From Methylobacterium nonmethylotrophicum (GTDB lineage: Bacteria; Pseudomonadota; Alphaproteobacteria; Rhizobiales; Beijerinckiaceae): a stretch of DNA of 64,000 nt. This document shows positions 25,629 through 33,832 of this stretch, piece after piece. Below the pieces are notes generated by a model that saw only the letters and a list, made by a program, of their open reading frames with translations, made no database searches and was not told the DNA's origin. How positions within the stretch are numbered: position 1 is the stretch's first letter; the number at the start of each line of letters is the position of its first letter. The translations under genes were made by a program, and so were the position numbers. The stretch lies in the NCBI RefSeq assembly GCF_004745635.1, contig NZ_SRLB01000011.1, positions 124,001 to 188,000 of the forward strand, written 5' to 3'.

Positions 25629-27425
25629 TCAACCCCGCCCCGCCGCCAGGTACGCCCGCCATCCCCCATGGCGCGAGACGTCCTCCGCCTCCCGCACGCC
25701 CTCCGGCTCGCACAGGAACCCCTTCGGGCTCGTCCCGTCCGACAGGCGCAGGGTGCCGATGCCGAGGGGGGCCGGAATCGCCGCGACGAAGCGGCCGAAC
25801 GCCGCCGGGGACAGGGCCCAGACCTCGGTGGCGATCGACGCGCCCGTCCCCGCCGCCACCCGCAGCAATCCGGGGCGGCGCGGGCCGGCGCCCGGCAGGG
25901 CGTAGAGCCGGTAATCCGGCGCGGTCGCGACCGCGCGCAGCAGCCGGGCGCCGAGGGCATTCAGCTCGCCGTTGAGGGGCAGGCCCGACAGATGCGCGCC
26001 GACCACCGCGAGCTCGATCTCGTCACCGGCGGCGCGCGCGGTGCCCGGCTCCGGCGCGGGCGGAAGCGATGCGCCGGTCGCCCCCATCGGGGTGCCGCCG
26101 GCGCGGTGCAGGGCGGCCCCGAGCGGCACGAGGGCGGCATCCCGGCCCGCCGGGCCGATCAGCGTCACCCCGGCGGGCAGCCCGTCGGCGCGCGGATGGC
26201 TCGGCACGGCCAGGGCGCAGAGGTCGAGGAGGTTGACGAAGTTGGTGTAGGTGCCGAGCTCGGCGTTGGGGCCGATCGGGTCGGCGGCGAGCGCGTCGAG
26301 GGTCTGCGGGCGCGGGAAGGTCGGCACGCAGAGGGCGTCGATGGTCTGCCACACCGGCTCGGTGGCGCGGCGCAGCTCGGCCAGCCGGTAGCGGCCCGCG
26401 AAGGCGTCGGCGGCCGAGAACGCGGTCGCGCGCTCGGTGATGGCGCGGGTGACCGGGTGCAGCGCCTCCGGTCGCGCCTCGATGAAGGACCGGATCGCCT
26501 GCCAGCGCTCCGCCACCCACGGCCCGTCATAGAGGAGCGCGGCGGTGGCGTAGAACGGCGCGAGGTCGACCGGCACCAGGGTCGCGCCCAGGGCCTCGAG
26601 GTCGGCGAGGGCCGCGTCGAAGGCGGCCTCGGAGAGGCGGTCGCCGCCGAAGCGCCGGCTCTCCGCATCCGGCACGCCGATGCGCAGCGGCAGCTTTCCC
26701 GGGGATCCGACCGGGATGGCGCGCGAGAACGGGTCGGCGGCGTCGAAGCCGGAGAGCGCGGTGAAGGCCGCGAAGGCGTCCTCGACGGTCAAGGCGAAGA
26801 CCGAGACGCAGTCGAGGGTGCGGCAGGCCGGCACGACGCCGCGGGTCGAGATGACCCCGAGGGTGGGTTTGAGCCCGACGATGTTGTTGAGCCCGGCCGG
26901 CACCCGGCCGGATCCGGCGGTGTCGGTGCCGAGCGCCAGCGGCACGAGGCCGGCCGCCACCGCGACCCCGGAGCCCGAGGAGGAGCCGCCGGGGACGAGC
27001 GAGGGGGCGAGGGTGTTGCGGGGCACGCCGTAGGGCGAGCGCACGCCGACGAGGCCGGTGGCGAACTGGTCGAGGTTGGTCTTGCCGACGATCAGCGCCC
27101 CGGCCTGCCGCAGGCGCGCCACCGCCGTGGCATCCGCCGCCGCGATCCCCGCATAGTCGGGGCAGGCGCAGGTGGTGGGCAGGCCGGCGACGTCGATGTT
27201 GTCCTTGACGGCGACCGGGATGCCGTGGAGCGGCCCGACCGGCGTCGCCGGCAGGGCGTCGGCTTCCGCCACCACCTCGGCCTCGGGCCGCAGGGTGATG
27301 AAGATCGCCGGATCGGCATGGGCCGCGATGCGCCGGTAGACCTCCCGCACGGCTTGCGCGGGCGTGAGGCGGCCGGCGGCGTAGGCGTCCCGGTACTCGG
27401 CCAGGGTGAGGGGGTGGGTCGTCAC
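25629..27425 (-). CDS. atzF: Allophanate hydrolase (AtzF family)
   Basis: Full-length AtzF-type enzyme (598 aa) that hydrolyses allophanate to CO2 and ammonia. The amidase-signature domain (about residues 1-440) has the catalytic Lys in VAVKDNIDVAG, the cis-Ser in GGSSSGSGVAVAAG and the nucleophile in GTDTAGSGRVPAG. A C-terminal domain of about 130 residues follows, as in the Pseudomonas ADP enzyme, and is needed for oligomerisation there. The GTG start at 27425 overlaps the atzH stop by four bases, so the two are translationally coupled. A standalone AtzF, unlike urea amidolyase, lacks the biotin carboxylase half. Confidence 0.93.
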   Translation of the reverse strand: MTTHPLTLAEYRDAYAAGRLTPAQAVREVYRRIAAHADPAIFITLRPEAEVVAEADALPATPVGPLHGIPVAVKDNIDVAGLPTTCACPDYAGIAAADATAVARLRQAGALIVGKTNLDQFATGLVGVRSPYGVPRNTLAPSLVPGGSSSGSGVAVAAGLVPLALGTDTAGSGRVPAGLNNIVGLKPTLGVISTRGVVPACRTLDCVSVFALTVEDAFAAFTALSGFDAADPFSRAIPVGSPGKLPLRIGVPDAESRRFGGDRLSEAAFDAALADLEALGATLVPVDLAPFYATAALLYDGPWVAERWQAIRSFIEARPEALHPVTRAITERATAFSAADAFAGRYRLAELRRATEPVWQTIDALCVPTFPRPQTLDALAADPIGPNAELGTYTNFVNLLDLCALAVPSHPRADGLPAGVTLIGPAGRDAALVPLGAALHRAGGTPMGATGASLPPAPEPGTARAAGDEIELAVVGAHLSGLPLNGELNALGARLLRAVATAPDYRLYALPGAGPRRPGLLRVAAGTGASIATEVWALSPAAFGRFVAAIPAPLGIGTLRLSDGTSPKGFLCEPEGVREAEDVSRHGGWRAYLAAGRG

Positions 27426-27811
27426 GCGGACACCTCGTCGATCAGGCTGACATGGGCGGCGACGACCCGCCAGCCCTCGGGCAGACGGGCCCAGGACTGC
27501 ATCTGGCGCCCGACCTTGCCCGGATGGCTCTCGCGCCAGAACAGGGTCGAGGCGGTGGCGAAGTCGCGCCCGAAGGTGGTGATGACGGTCTCGCCGATGC
27601 GCCGCTCGACCCCGACCGGCGAGCGCGCCCGGCGAAACGCCCGGATCGCGTCCATGCCGTAAAGGTTTTCCCCGATCCCGTACCGGATCGTGCGGGGATC
27701 GTCCCAGAACAGGGCCTCGAGGGTCGGCACGTCGTTGGTGACGAGGGCGGTCTCGTAAGCAGCGAACGCCGCCTCGACCTCGGCCTTCACGTCGGGGTGG
27801 TCGATGTCCAT
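27422..27811 (-). CDS. atzH: AtzH (DUF3225, NTF2-fold), 1,3-dicarboxyurea hydrolase/decarboxylase
   Basis: NTF2-like protein of 129 aa. AtzH of Pseudomonas ADP is reported to turn 1,3-dicarboxyurea into allophanate, with Tyr22 and Arg46 needed. Here Tyr19 (AAYETAL) and Arg43 (TIRYG) keep the same 24-residue spacing. The related HpxZ of oxalurate catabolism belongs to the same family and is the main alternative. GGGAGAA lies upstream of the ATG at 27811. The stop overlaps the atzF GTG. A family B repeat separates it from atzE upstream. Confidence 0.82.
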   Translation of the reverse strand: MDIDHPDVKAEVEAAFAAYETALVTNDVPTLEALFWDDPRTIRYGIGENLYGMDAIRAFRRARSPVGVERRIGETVITTFGRDFATASTLFWRESHPGKVGRQMQSWARLPEGWRVVAAHVSLIDEVSA

Positions 27812-27856
27812 GGGGTGTTCTCCCTGAAGAAGCGTTTCGACGCTTGCCTCGGTCCA

Positions 27857-27997
27857 TCCCACCGACGACCCCATCCTGAGGTGCTGGGCGATCGTAGATC
27901 GCTCAGCCTCGAAGGAGGCTTCCAGAATTCTCTGCGATCTCTGGAGGCCTCCTTCGAGGCCGCTACGCGGCACCTCAGGATGAGGTCGTGGGTGGGA
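27857..27997. repeat. Palindromic repeat, family B, copy 1 (between atzE and atzH)
   Basis: Left arm TCCCACCGACGACCCCATCC then TGAGGTGC, right arm GCACCTCAGG then ATGAGGTCGTGGGTGGGA. Inside are the short palindrome CGATCGTAGATCG and the core pair CCTCGAAGGAGG / CCTCCTTCGAGG. The whole 141-bp element could fold into one long cruciform or RNA hairpin. It interrupts the atz operon, which makes polarity or mRNA processing at this point plausible. Confidence 0.85.
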
Positions 27998-28042
27998 CAA
28001 ACAAAAAATTGCTGAGACGTGCAGCCTGCGCGTCGGAAGGCT

Positions 28043-29443
28043 TCACCCCGCCACCTGCGCCGCCCCCACCCCCGCGGCCTCGAGCGAAGCGGCCACCCGC
28101 AGGGCCAGGTCCTCCCGCCACGGCGCGGCGATCACCTGCACGGCGAGCGGCAGGCCTTCACCCACCCGCACCGGCACCGCCGCGACCGGCAGGCCGATGA
28201 ACGAGATCGGCTGGGTGAACACGCCGATATTGGGCCGCGCCGGCACCGTGACGCCGTCGAGCTCGATCGTCGCCTGGCCGATCCGCGGCGCCCGGCAGGG
28301 CGTGCAGGGGGCCAGGATCACGTCGACCTCGTCGAACAGGGCCAGCACCCGCTCCCGGTACCAGCGCCGGAACCGCTGGGCACGGTGGACCCAGGCCGCG
28401 GGAATCGTCGTGCCGGCGATCAGCCGGTCGCGGACCGCCGGGTCGTAGTCGGCGGGGCGCACCCGCAGGCGGTCGAGGTGCAGGCCCGCCGCCTCGGAGG
28501 CCGTGATGACGTAGGCGGCGGCGCGCGCCCGCGCCGCTTCCGGGATCTCGACGCTGCGGGTCGCGCCCAGCGCCTCGGCGGCGAGGCGCACGGCGGCGAA
28601 GCAATCGGGCTCGCCGCCGCGGGCGAAGTAGCCGCCCGCGACCGCGATCCGCAGGGATGCCGCCCCTCGCGCGAGCGTGCCGGCGACCGGCTCGGCCGGC
28701 CGCGGGGTCTGCCAGGGATCGTCGGGGTCCTCGCCCTGCATCGCGTCGTAGGCGAGGCCCAAGTCGACGACGGAGCGGGCGAGGGGCCCGAGATGGTCGA
28801 AGCTCGCGACGAACGGGTAGGAGCCGGCCCGCGACAGCCGGCCGAAGGTGGGCTTGAGCCCGAAGGTGCCGCAGAACGCCGATGGAACCCGGATCGAGCC
28901 GTTGGTGTCCGAGCCGAGGGTGAGGGGCACCATCCCGGCCGCCAGGGCGGCGCCCGAGCCGCCGGACGAGCCGCCGCTCATCCGCTCGCGGTCGTGCGGG
29001 TTGCGCGAGGGGCCGTCATGGGCGTTCTCGCCGGTGAAGTCGTAGGCGTACTCGCCCATGTTGAGGGCGCCGACCAGCACCGCGCCGGCCGCCTCCAGGC
29101 GCCGCACCAGGGCGCCGTCGCGCTCGGCCGGGGCGCGCTCGCGGTTGATCTTCGCGCCGGCGCGGGTCGGGAGGCCTTCGACGTCGAACAGGTTCTTGAC
29201 CGCGAAGGGCACGCCCGCGAGGGGGCCGGGCGTCTCGCCCGCGGCGAGGCGCGCGTCGATCGCCGCGGCCCGGGCCCGGGCGCGTGCGGCGGTCACGTCC
29301 GTGAAGGCGTTCACGGCCGGATCGAGGGCGGCGATCTGCGCGAGCGCCGTCTCCACCGCCGCGGTGGCGGTGAGCCGGCCGGCCGCCACTGCGGCGGCGA
29401 TCCCGGCGGCGGTCATCGGCGCGCTCAAGTCGGAGGTCCTCAT
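28043..29443 (-). CDS. atzE: AtzE family amidohydrolase (1-carboxybiuret hydrolase)
   Basis: Amidase-signature enzyme of 466 aa with the Lys-cisSer-Ser triad: FAVKNLFDVEGLPT, GGSSGGSGAALAAG and GSDTNGSIRVPSAFCG. AtzE with its small partner AtzG deaminates 1-carboxybiuret to 1,3-dicarboxyurea in the cyanuric acid pathway. The best support for AtzE rather than a general amidase is the preceding atzG gene, overlapping by ATGA, plus the atzH and atzF genes downstream. GatA-like amidases share the motifs, but no gatB is present. Confidence 0.88.
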   Translation of the reverse strand: MRTSDLSAPMTAAGIAAAVAAGRLTATAAVETALAQIAALDPAVNAFTDVTAARARARAAAIDARLAAGETPGPLAGVPFAVKNLFDVEGLPTRAGAKINRERAPAERDGALVRRLEAAGAVLVGALNMGEYAYDFTGENAHDGPSRNPHDRERMSGGSSGGSGAALAAGMVPLTLGSDTNGSIRVPSAFCGTFGLKPTFGRLSRAGSYPFVASFDHLGPLARSVVDLGLAYDAMQGEDPDDPWQTPRPAEPVAGTLARGAASLRIAVAGGYFARGGEPDCFAAVRLAAEALGATRSVEIPEAARARAAAYVITASEAAGLHLDRLRVRPADYDPAVRDRLIAGTTIPAAWVHRAQRFRRWYRERVLALFDEVDVILAPCTPCRAPRIGQATIELDGVTVPARPNIGVFTQPISFIGLPVAAVPVRVGEGLPLAVQVIAAPWREDLALRVAASLEAAGVGAAQVAG

Positions 29444-29661
29444 GCCCGAAACACCGGCGCCGGCTCGACCGCGTCGTCGAGGGGGAAGTCGAGCACCAGG
29501 CGCGCGGCCGCCGCCGTCGCCTTGACGTTGGCGATCACCGTCTCGCGCCACTCCGGCGCCATCGGGATGCCGACGAGGGGGATCATCGCGTCGACGACCG
29601 CGCCGGCGGTCGCGTCGTCGAGGGGAAGGGCAGGGGTAGGAGACGGGGGAGGTATCGTCAT
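29440..29661 (-). CDS. atzG: AtzG-like (DUF4089) small subunit for AtzE
   Basis: Protein of 73 aa, related to GatC, that binds and stabilises AtzE in characterised systems. The AtzG pattern VVDAMIPLVGIPMAPEWRETV and NVKATAAAARLVLDFPLDD is clear. It overlaps atzE by four bases, consistent with stoichiometric co-translation. An N-terminal Pro-rich leader (PPPSPTPALPL) is the only odd feature. A family B repeat lies upstream, between it and the ABC transporter ATPase gene. Confidence 0.87.
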   Translation of the reverse strand: MTIPPPSPTPALPLDDATAGAVVDAMIPLVGIPMAPEWRETVIANVKATAAAARLVLDFPLDDAVEPAPVFRA

Positions 29662-29717
29662 GGTCGAACCTCGAGGGGTGATGGGTTGACGCGCAGTGAT
29701 GTGAGTGTCTGCTTCGT

Positions 29718-29893
29718 TCCACCCACGACCTCATCCTGAGGTGACCGGCGATCGAAGATCGCGCCGCCTGCGGCAGCCTCGAAGGAGGGCTCCAGAAGCC
29801 TCCGCGATTCCTGGAGCCCTCCTTCGAGGCCGTCGATCAAAGATCGAATCGATCTCCGATCGCCGGTCGCCTCAGGATGAGGTCATGGGTAGG
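29718..29893. repeat. Palindromic repeat, family B, copy 2
   Basis: Left arm TCCACCCACGACCTCATCC-TGAGGTGACCGGCGATCG pairs with the right arm CGATCGCCGGTCGCC-TCAGGATGAGGTCATGGGT. The core is CCTCGAAGGAGGGCTCCAG / CTGGAGCCCTCCTTCGAGG. It is the longest copy (about 176 bp) because of extra GATCGAA/GATCGAT blocks in the right half. It occupies most of the gap between the transporter ATPase gene and atzG. Confidence 0.85.
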
Positions 29894-29914
29894 GTATCGA
29901 TGGTCGGTCGCTCC

Positions 29915-31588
29915 TCACACCGGCGGATGGGGAATCGCGGCGAGCAGCGCGCGCGTGTACTCGGCCTGGGGCGCCTCCAGCACCGCTTCGGTCGGGCCCT
30001 CCTCGACGATCCGGCCGGCCCGCATGACGATGACGCGGTCGCAGAGCATCCGCACCACCTGCAGGTCATGGCTGACGAAGAGATAGCTCATGCCGAGGGC
30101 CTGCTTGAGGTCGGCCAGCAGGTTCAGCACCACCGCCTGCACCGAGACGTCGAGGGCCGCGGTCGGCTCGTCGAGGATCACGAGGTCGGGAGAGGGCGCG
30201 ATGGCGCGGGCGATGCCCACCCGCGCCTTCTGGCCGCCGGAGAGCTGGTGCGGGAAGCGGTCGAGGAGCTCGACCGGCAGCCCGACGAGGCGGGCCAGCT
30301 CCTCGCAGCGTGCCCGGATCGCGTCGCCGCCCTTGACGGTCCGGAAGCGCAGCAGCGGGTCGGCGATGGCCCGCGCGGCGGTCCAGCGCGGGTTGAGCGA
30401 TTCCGTCGGATCCTGGAAGACCATCTGGATCTTCGGCCGCAGGGCGTGGCGGGCGAAGCGCGCTGCCGGCACCCGGCTGATATCCTCGCCGGAGAAGACG
30501 ATCGAGCCGGCGCTCGGGTCGAGGAGGCGCATCACCATCGTGGAGGTGGTGGACTTGCCGCAGCCGGATTCGCCGACGAGCCCGACGCTCTCGCCCCGGT
30601 TCACCGAGAAGCTCAGGGCGTCGACCGCCCGGAACGGCGCCTCGGCCGCCGCCGCCTTGCGCTTGAGCAGGCCGGCCTTCGCGCGGGGATATTCCTTGGT
30701 GAGCCCCGAGACGGTGAGGAGCGGGGCGCCCGCCGCCTCCGCCCGCGCGGCGGGCGCGGCCGGGGCCCCGGCGGGCAGGAGGTCGCGCAAGGTGACGCCC
30801 GGGCGCGGCGTCGCCTGCATCAGCTTGCGGGTATAGGCGTGGGACGGCGCGCGGAAGATCGTCGTCGCCGGCGCGGTCTCGACGACGCGGCCCTGCTCCA
30901 TCACGACGATCCGGTCGCAATAGGCCGCCGCGAGGCCGAGATCGTGGGTGATGAGCACCGTCGACATGCCGCGCTCGGCGGTGAGCGCGGTGACGAGGTC
31001 CATCACGGCCTTCTGGGTCGTCACGTCGAGGCCGGTCGTCGGCTCGTCGGCGATGAGGAGCTGCGGCCGGCACGCGAGCGCCAGCGCGATCACCACCCGC
31101 TGGCACATGCCGCCGGACAGTTCGAACGGGTAGGCGTGGTAGCGCTCCTCAGGCCGGGCGATCTTGACCTGCTCGAGGGCCGCGATGGCCTTCTCCTTCG
31201 CGTCGCCCGAGCCCGCCTCGGCGTGCTGGCGCAGCACGTCCTCGATCTGGTGCCCGACCTTGCGGATCGGGTTCAGGGCGGCGCGGGGATTCTGGAAGAT
31301 CATCGAGATCTCCCGCCCGCGCAGGTCGCGCATCTGGCGCTCGCCGGCCGCCCGGAGGTCGATCCCCGAGAAGCTGACCTCGCCGCCGGCGATGCGCCCG
31401 GCCCGGTCGAGGATGCGCATCACCGCGTAGGAGGTGACCGACTTGCCCGAGCCGGACTCGCCGACGATGCCGACGGTCTCGCCCCTGGCGACCGACACGT
31501 CGACCTGGCGCACCGCCTGCACGGTGCCGCGGCGGGTGGCGAACTCGACCGTGAGGTCGCGGATGTCGAGGAGGGGGATCGCGGTCAC
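29915..31588 (-). CDS. Dipeptide/nickel-type ABC transporter, fused DppD-DppF ATPase
   Basis: Cytoplasmic ATPase of 557 aa with two complete ABC domains, as in GsiA. Domain 1 has GESGSGKSV, LSGGMCQRVVIALAL and LLIADEPTTGLD. Domain 2 has GESGCGKST, LSGGQKARVGIARAI and LVILDEPTAALD. The linker (about residues 265-300) is Ala/Pro-rich. It should energise the two permeases encoded upstream; its GTG start overlaps the DppC-like stop by four bases. Co-orientation with atzGEHF suggests import of an N-rich compound rather than peptides. Confidence 0.92.
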   Translation of the reverse strand: MTAIPLLDIRDLTVEFATRRGTVQAVRQVDVSVARGETVGIVGESGSGKSVTSYAVMRILDRAGRIAGGEVSFSGIDLRAAGERQMRDLRGREISMIFQNPRAALNPIRKVGHQIEDVLRQHAEAGSGDAKEKAIAALEQVKIARPEERYHAYPFELSGGMCQRVVIALALACRPQLLIADEPTTGLDVTTQKAVMDLVTALTAERGMSTVLITHDLGLAAAYCDRIVVMEQGRVVETAPATTIFRAPSHAYTRKLMQATPRPGVTLRDLLPAGAPAAPAARAEAAGAPLLTVSGLTKEYPRAKAGLLKRKAAAAEAPFRAVDALSFSVNRGESVGLVGESGCGKSTTSTMVMRLLDPSAGSIVFSGEDISRVPAARFARHALRPKIQMVFQDPTESLNPRWTAARAIADPLLRFRTVKGGDAIRARCEELARLVGLPVELLDRFPHQLSGGQKARVGIARAIAPSPDLVILDEPTAALDVSVQAVVLNLLADLKQALGMSYLFVSHDLQVVRMLCDRVIVMRAGRIVEEGPTEAVLEAPQAEYTRALLAAIPHPPV

Positions 31589-32481
31589 GTGCGCCTCTGG
31601 GGGTCGACGATGTCGCGCAGGCCGTCGCCGATGAGGTTGAAGCAGAACACCGCGAGCATCAGCGCGAGGCCCGGAAAGAGGGCGATCCACCACTCGCCCG
31701 AGACGATGAAGCTCGCGCCCTCCGCCACCATGATCCCCCATTCCGGGGTCGGCGGACGCACGCCCAGCCCGATGAAGGACAGGCCCGCCGCGTTCAGGAT
31801 GGCGTAGCCCATGGTGAGCGACATCTGCACCATCATGATCGGCAGGATGTTCGGCAGGATGGACGTCAGCACGATGCGCAGGTCGGTGTTGCCGGTGAGC
31901 CGCGCCGCCATGACGAAGCCGGCATTGCGGCGCTGCGCGGCCTCGGCCCGGGCGAGCCGCGCGTAGAGCGGAAAGTTGATGATCGCGGTCGCCAGGACGA
32001 TGTTGGTGACGGTGTTGCCGAGCGCGGCCACGATGCCCATCGCCAGGACGAAGAGCGGGAAGGCCATGATCGTGTCGGCGAGCCGCCCGACGATCCGGTC
32101 GGTCCAGCCGCCGAAGAACCCGGCCATGATCCCGGCGAGCCCGCCTGCGACGAAGACGAGGGCCACCGAGGCGACCGCGATGGTGAGGTCGAGCCGCGCC
32201 GCGACGACGACCCGCGAGAGGATGTCGCGTCCGAGCTGGTCGGTGCCGAAGGGATGCGCCAGGGTCGGGGCCTGGAGCGCGACCGAGGTGTCGGAGGCCA
32301 GCGGATCGTAGGGCACGAGGGACGGCCCGAGGATCGCGCAGGCGACGAGGCCGAGGAGCAGCGCGAAGGCGAAGCCCGTGACCGGGTTGCCGGAGACGAC
32401 CGCGACCGCGTGGGCGAGCGTCGCCGAGATTCCGGATCGGGCCGGGGCGGGGGCGAGGGCGGGGGAGCCGGTGGCGCTCAT
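31585..32481 (-). CDS. ABC transporter permease (DppC/OppC-like)
   Basis: Inner-membrane permease of 298 aa. After an N-terminal helix it shows the OppC_N segment (HPFGTDQLGRDILSRVV), and the EAA loop of BPD_transp_1 permeases is visible as RAEAAQRRNAGFVMAARLTG, with a final GDGLRDIVDPQ motif. It overlaps the ATPase gene (GTGA) downstream and the DppB-like gene (ATGA) upstream, so all are one translationally coupled operon. Confidence 0.92.
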   Translation of the reverse strand: MSATGSPALAPAPARSGISATLAHAVAVVSGNPVTGFAFALLLGLVACAILGPSLVPYDPLASDTSVALQAPTLAHPFGTDQLGRDILSRVVVAARLDLTIAVASVALVFVAGGLAGIMAGFFGGWTDRIVGRLADTIMAFPLFVLAMGIVAALGNTVTNIVLATAIINFPLYARLARAEAAQRRNAGFVMAARLTGNTDLRIVLTSILPNILPIMMVQMSLTMGYAILNAAGLSFIGLGVRPPTPEWGIMVAEGASFIVSGEWWIALFPGLALMLAVFCFNLIGDGLRDIVDPQRRT

Positions 32482-33491
32482 GCGGCGGCCCTCACGCGCG
32501 GGTCGATCAACCCGTAGGCGAGGTCGATCAGGAGGTTGAGCACCGTGTAGAGCAGGGCCATCGCCAGGACGAAGCCCTGCACCGGGGCGAAGTCGGAGGC
32601 GATCAGGGCCTCGACCGCGTAGGAGCCGACGCCCGGCCAGGCGAACACCTTCTCGACGAGGACATTGGCGCCGAGCAGGAAGGAGAAGACCATGCCGAGC
32701 GTCGTCACCACCGGCAGCATCGCGTTGCGCAGCGCGTAGGTCACCACGACCCGGCGGCTCGACAGGCCGGCGGCCCGGGCGGTGCGCACGAAATCGGCGG
32801 CGAGCACCGCCAGCATGGCCGCCCGGGTGATGCGGGCGATGGGAGCGAGCGCGAAGATCGCCAGCGTCAGGCCCGGCAGCGCGATCTGGGCCAAAGCCGC
32901 CCGGAAGGTCTCGATGTCGCCCGCCATCAGGCTGTCGAGGAGGAAGAAGCCCGTTCGCGTCGGTGGCGGCGACGCGAAGGCGTCGAGGCGCCCGAGCGGC
33001 GCGGGCGACCAGCCGAGCACGAAGTAGAACACGTAGACGAGGAGGAGCCCGGTGAAGAACACCGGCAGCGACACGCCCGCCGTCGCCACCACCCGGCAGG
33101 CGTGATCGACGAGCGAGCCCTGGCGCAGGGCCGCCGCGACCCCGAGGGGCACCGCGACGAGGAGCGACAGGACGAGGCCGAACAGCGTCAGCTCGGCGGA
33201 GGCCGGCAGCCGGCTGCCGAGATCGGTCGTCACCGGCTGGCCCGTCGTGAGCGAGCGGCCGAGATCGCCGCGGGCGAGGTCGGCGACGTAGCGGGCGAAC
33301 TGCTCGGGCAGCGAGCGGTCGAGCCCGAGCTCGGTGCGGATCTGCGCGATCGCCTGGGGCGTCGCGGCGGGCCCTGCGAAATAGGCCGCGGTGTCGCCGG
33401 GCAGCACCCGGGTGAGGAGAAACGACACCACGACGACGCCGGCGAGGGCCGGCAAGGTCGTGGCGAAGCGGTCGAGGAGCGTGCGCAGCAT
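32478..33491 (-). CDS. ABC transporter permease (DppB/OppB-like)
   Basis: Inner-membrane permease of 337 aa, with the family N-terminus (LLDRFATTLPALAGVVVVSF, then TRVLPGDTAAYFAG) and the EAA-type loop RTARAAGLSSRRVVVTYALRN. The C-terminal NLLIDLAYGLIDPRVR is typical of DppB. The ATG at 33491 gives a standard length. It follows the binding-protein gene after a 341-bp gap that holds a perfect long inverted repeat, which may reduce permease expression relative to the binding protein. Confidence 0.92.
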   Translation of the reverse strand: MLRTLLDRFATTLPALAGVVVVSFLLTRVLPGDTAAYFAGPAATPQAIAQIRTELGLDRSLPEQFARYVADLARGDLGRSLTTGQPVTTDLGSRLPASAELTLFGLVLSLLVAVPLGVAAALRQGSLVDHACRVVATAGVSLPVFFTGLLLVYVFYFVLGWSPAPLGRLDAFASPPPTRTGFFLLDSLMAGDIETFRAALAQIALPGLTLAIFALAPIARITRAAMLAVLAADFVRTARAAGLSSRRVVVTYALRNAMLPVVTTLGMVFSFLLGANVLVEKVFAWPGVGSYAVEALIASDFAPVQGFVLAMALLYTVLNLLIDLAYGLIDPRVRAAA

Positions 33492-33832
33492 CGGGTGGCC
33501 CTCCTGGGTGTGGGATCGCGGGTCTGACTTGCCGGTCCGGTCTCTCTGCTTCCCGCAAGACGTTCCGCGCAAAGACGATGCGCGTGTTCTCCCTCCCCCC
33601 TCTGCGGGGGAGGGTGGCCTGCGCGGCAGGCCGGGAGAGGGGCAGCGCGACGCTGGTCCAGCGGGCGCCTGTCACGACGGTCGCGACCTCTCCGGAAGCG
33701 GCGTCCCCTCTCCCGCCCGGCTTCGCCGGGCACCCTCCCCCGCAGAGGGGGGAGGGGGAAACTCGCGCCAGTTCTTTCCCTGAGCAGTTCAGCGAAAGCG
33801 TAAAGGGTTCAGCGATTCGCCTTAGCGGCCCC
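33492..33832. repeat. Intergenic region with palindromic repeat, family A, copy 3 (33591-33756)
   Basis: No gene is supported. Two perfect 26-bp arms, 33591-33616 (starting CCCTCCCCCCTCTGCGGGGG) and 33731-33756, are exact reverse complements. Inside them are further pairs, GCCTGCGCGGCAGGC and CCCGGCTTCGCCGGG, plus the GGGAGAGGGG / CCCCTCTCCC hairpin sequences of family A. The element lies between the binding-protein gene and the permease gene of one operon. Confidence 0.85.

Noticed and set aside
25629..27425. Urea amidolyase or GatA instead of AtzF
   Set aside because: The C-terminal allophanate-hydrolase domain is present, no biotin-carboxylase half exists, and the neighbouring atzG/E/H genes fit AtzF.
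29705..31807. Long plus-strand open frame opposite the ABC ATPase
   Set aside because: Antisense shadow of a protein with two complete ABC ATPase domains.
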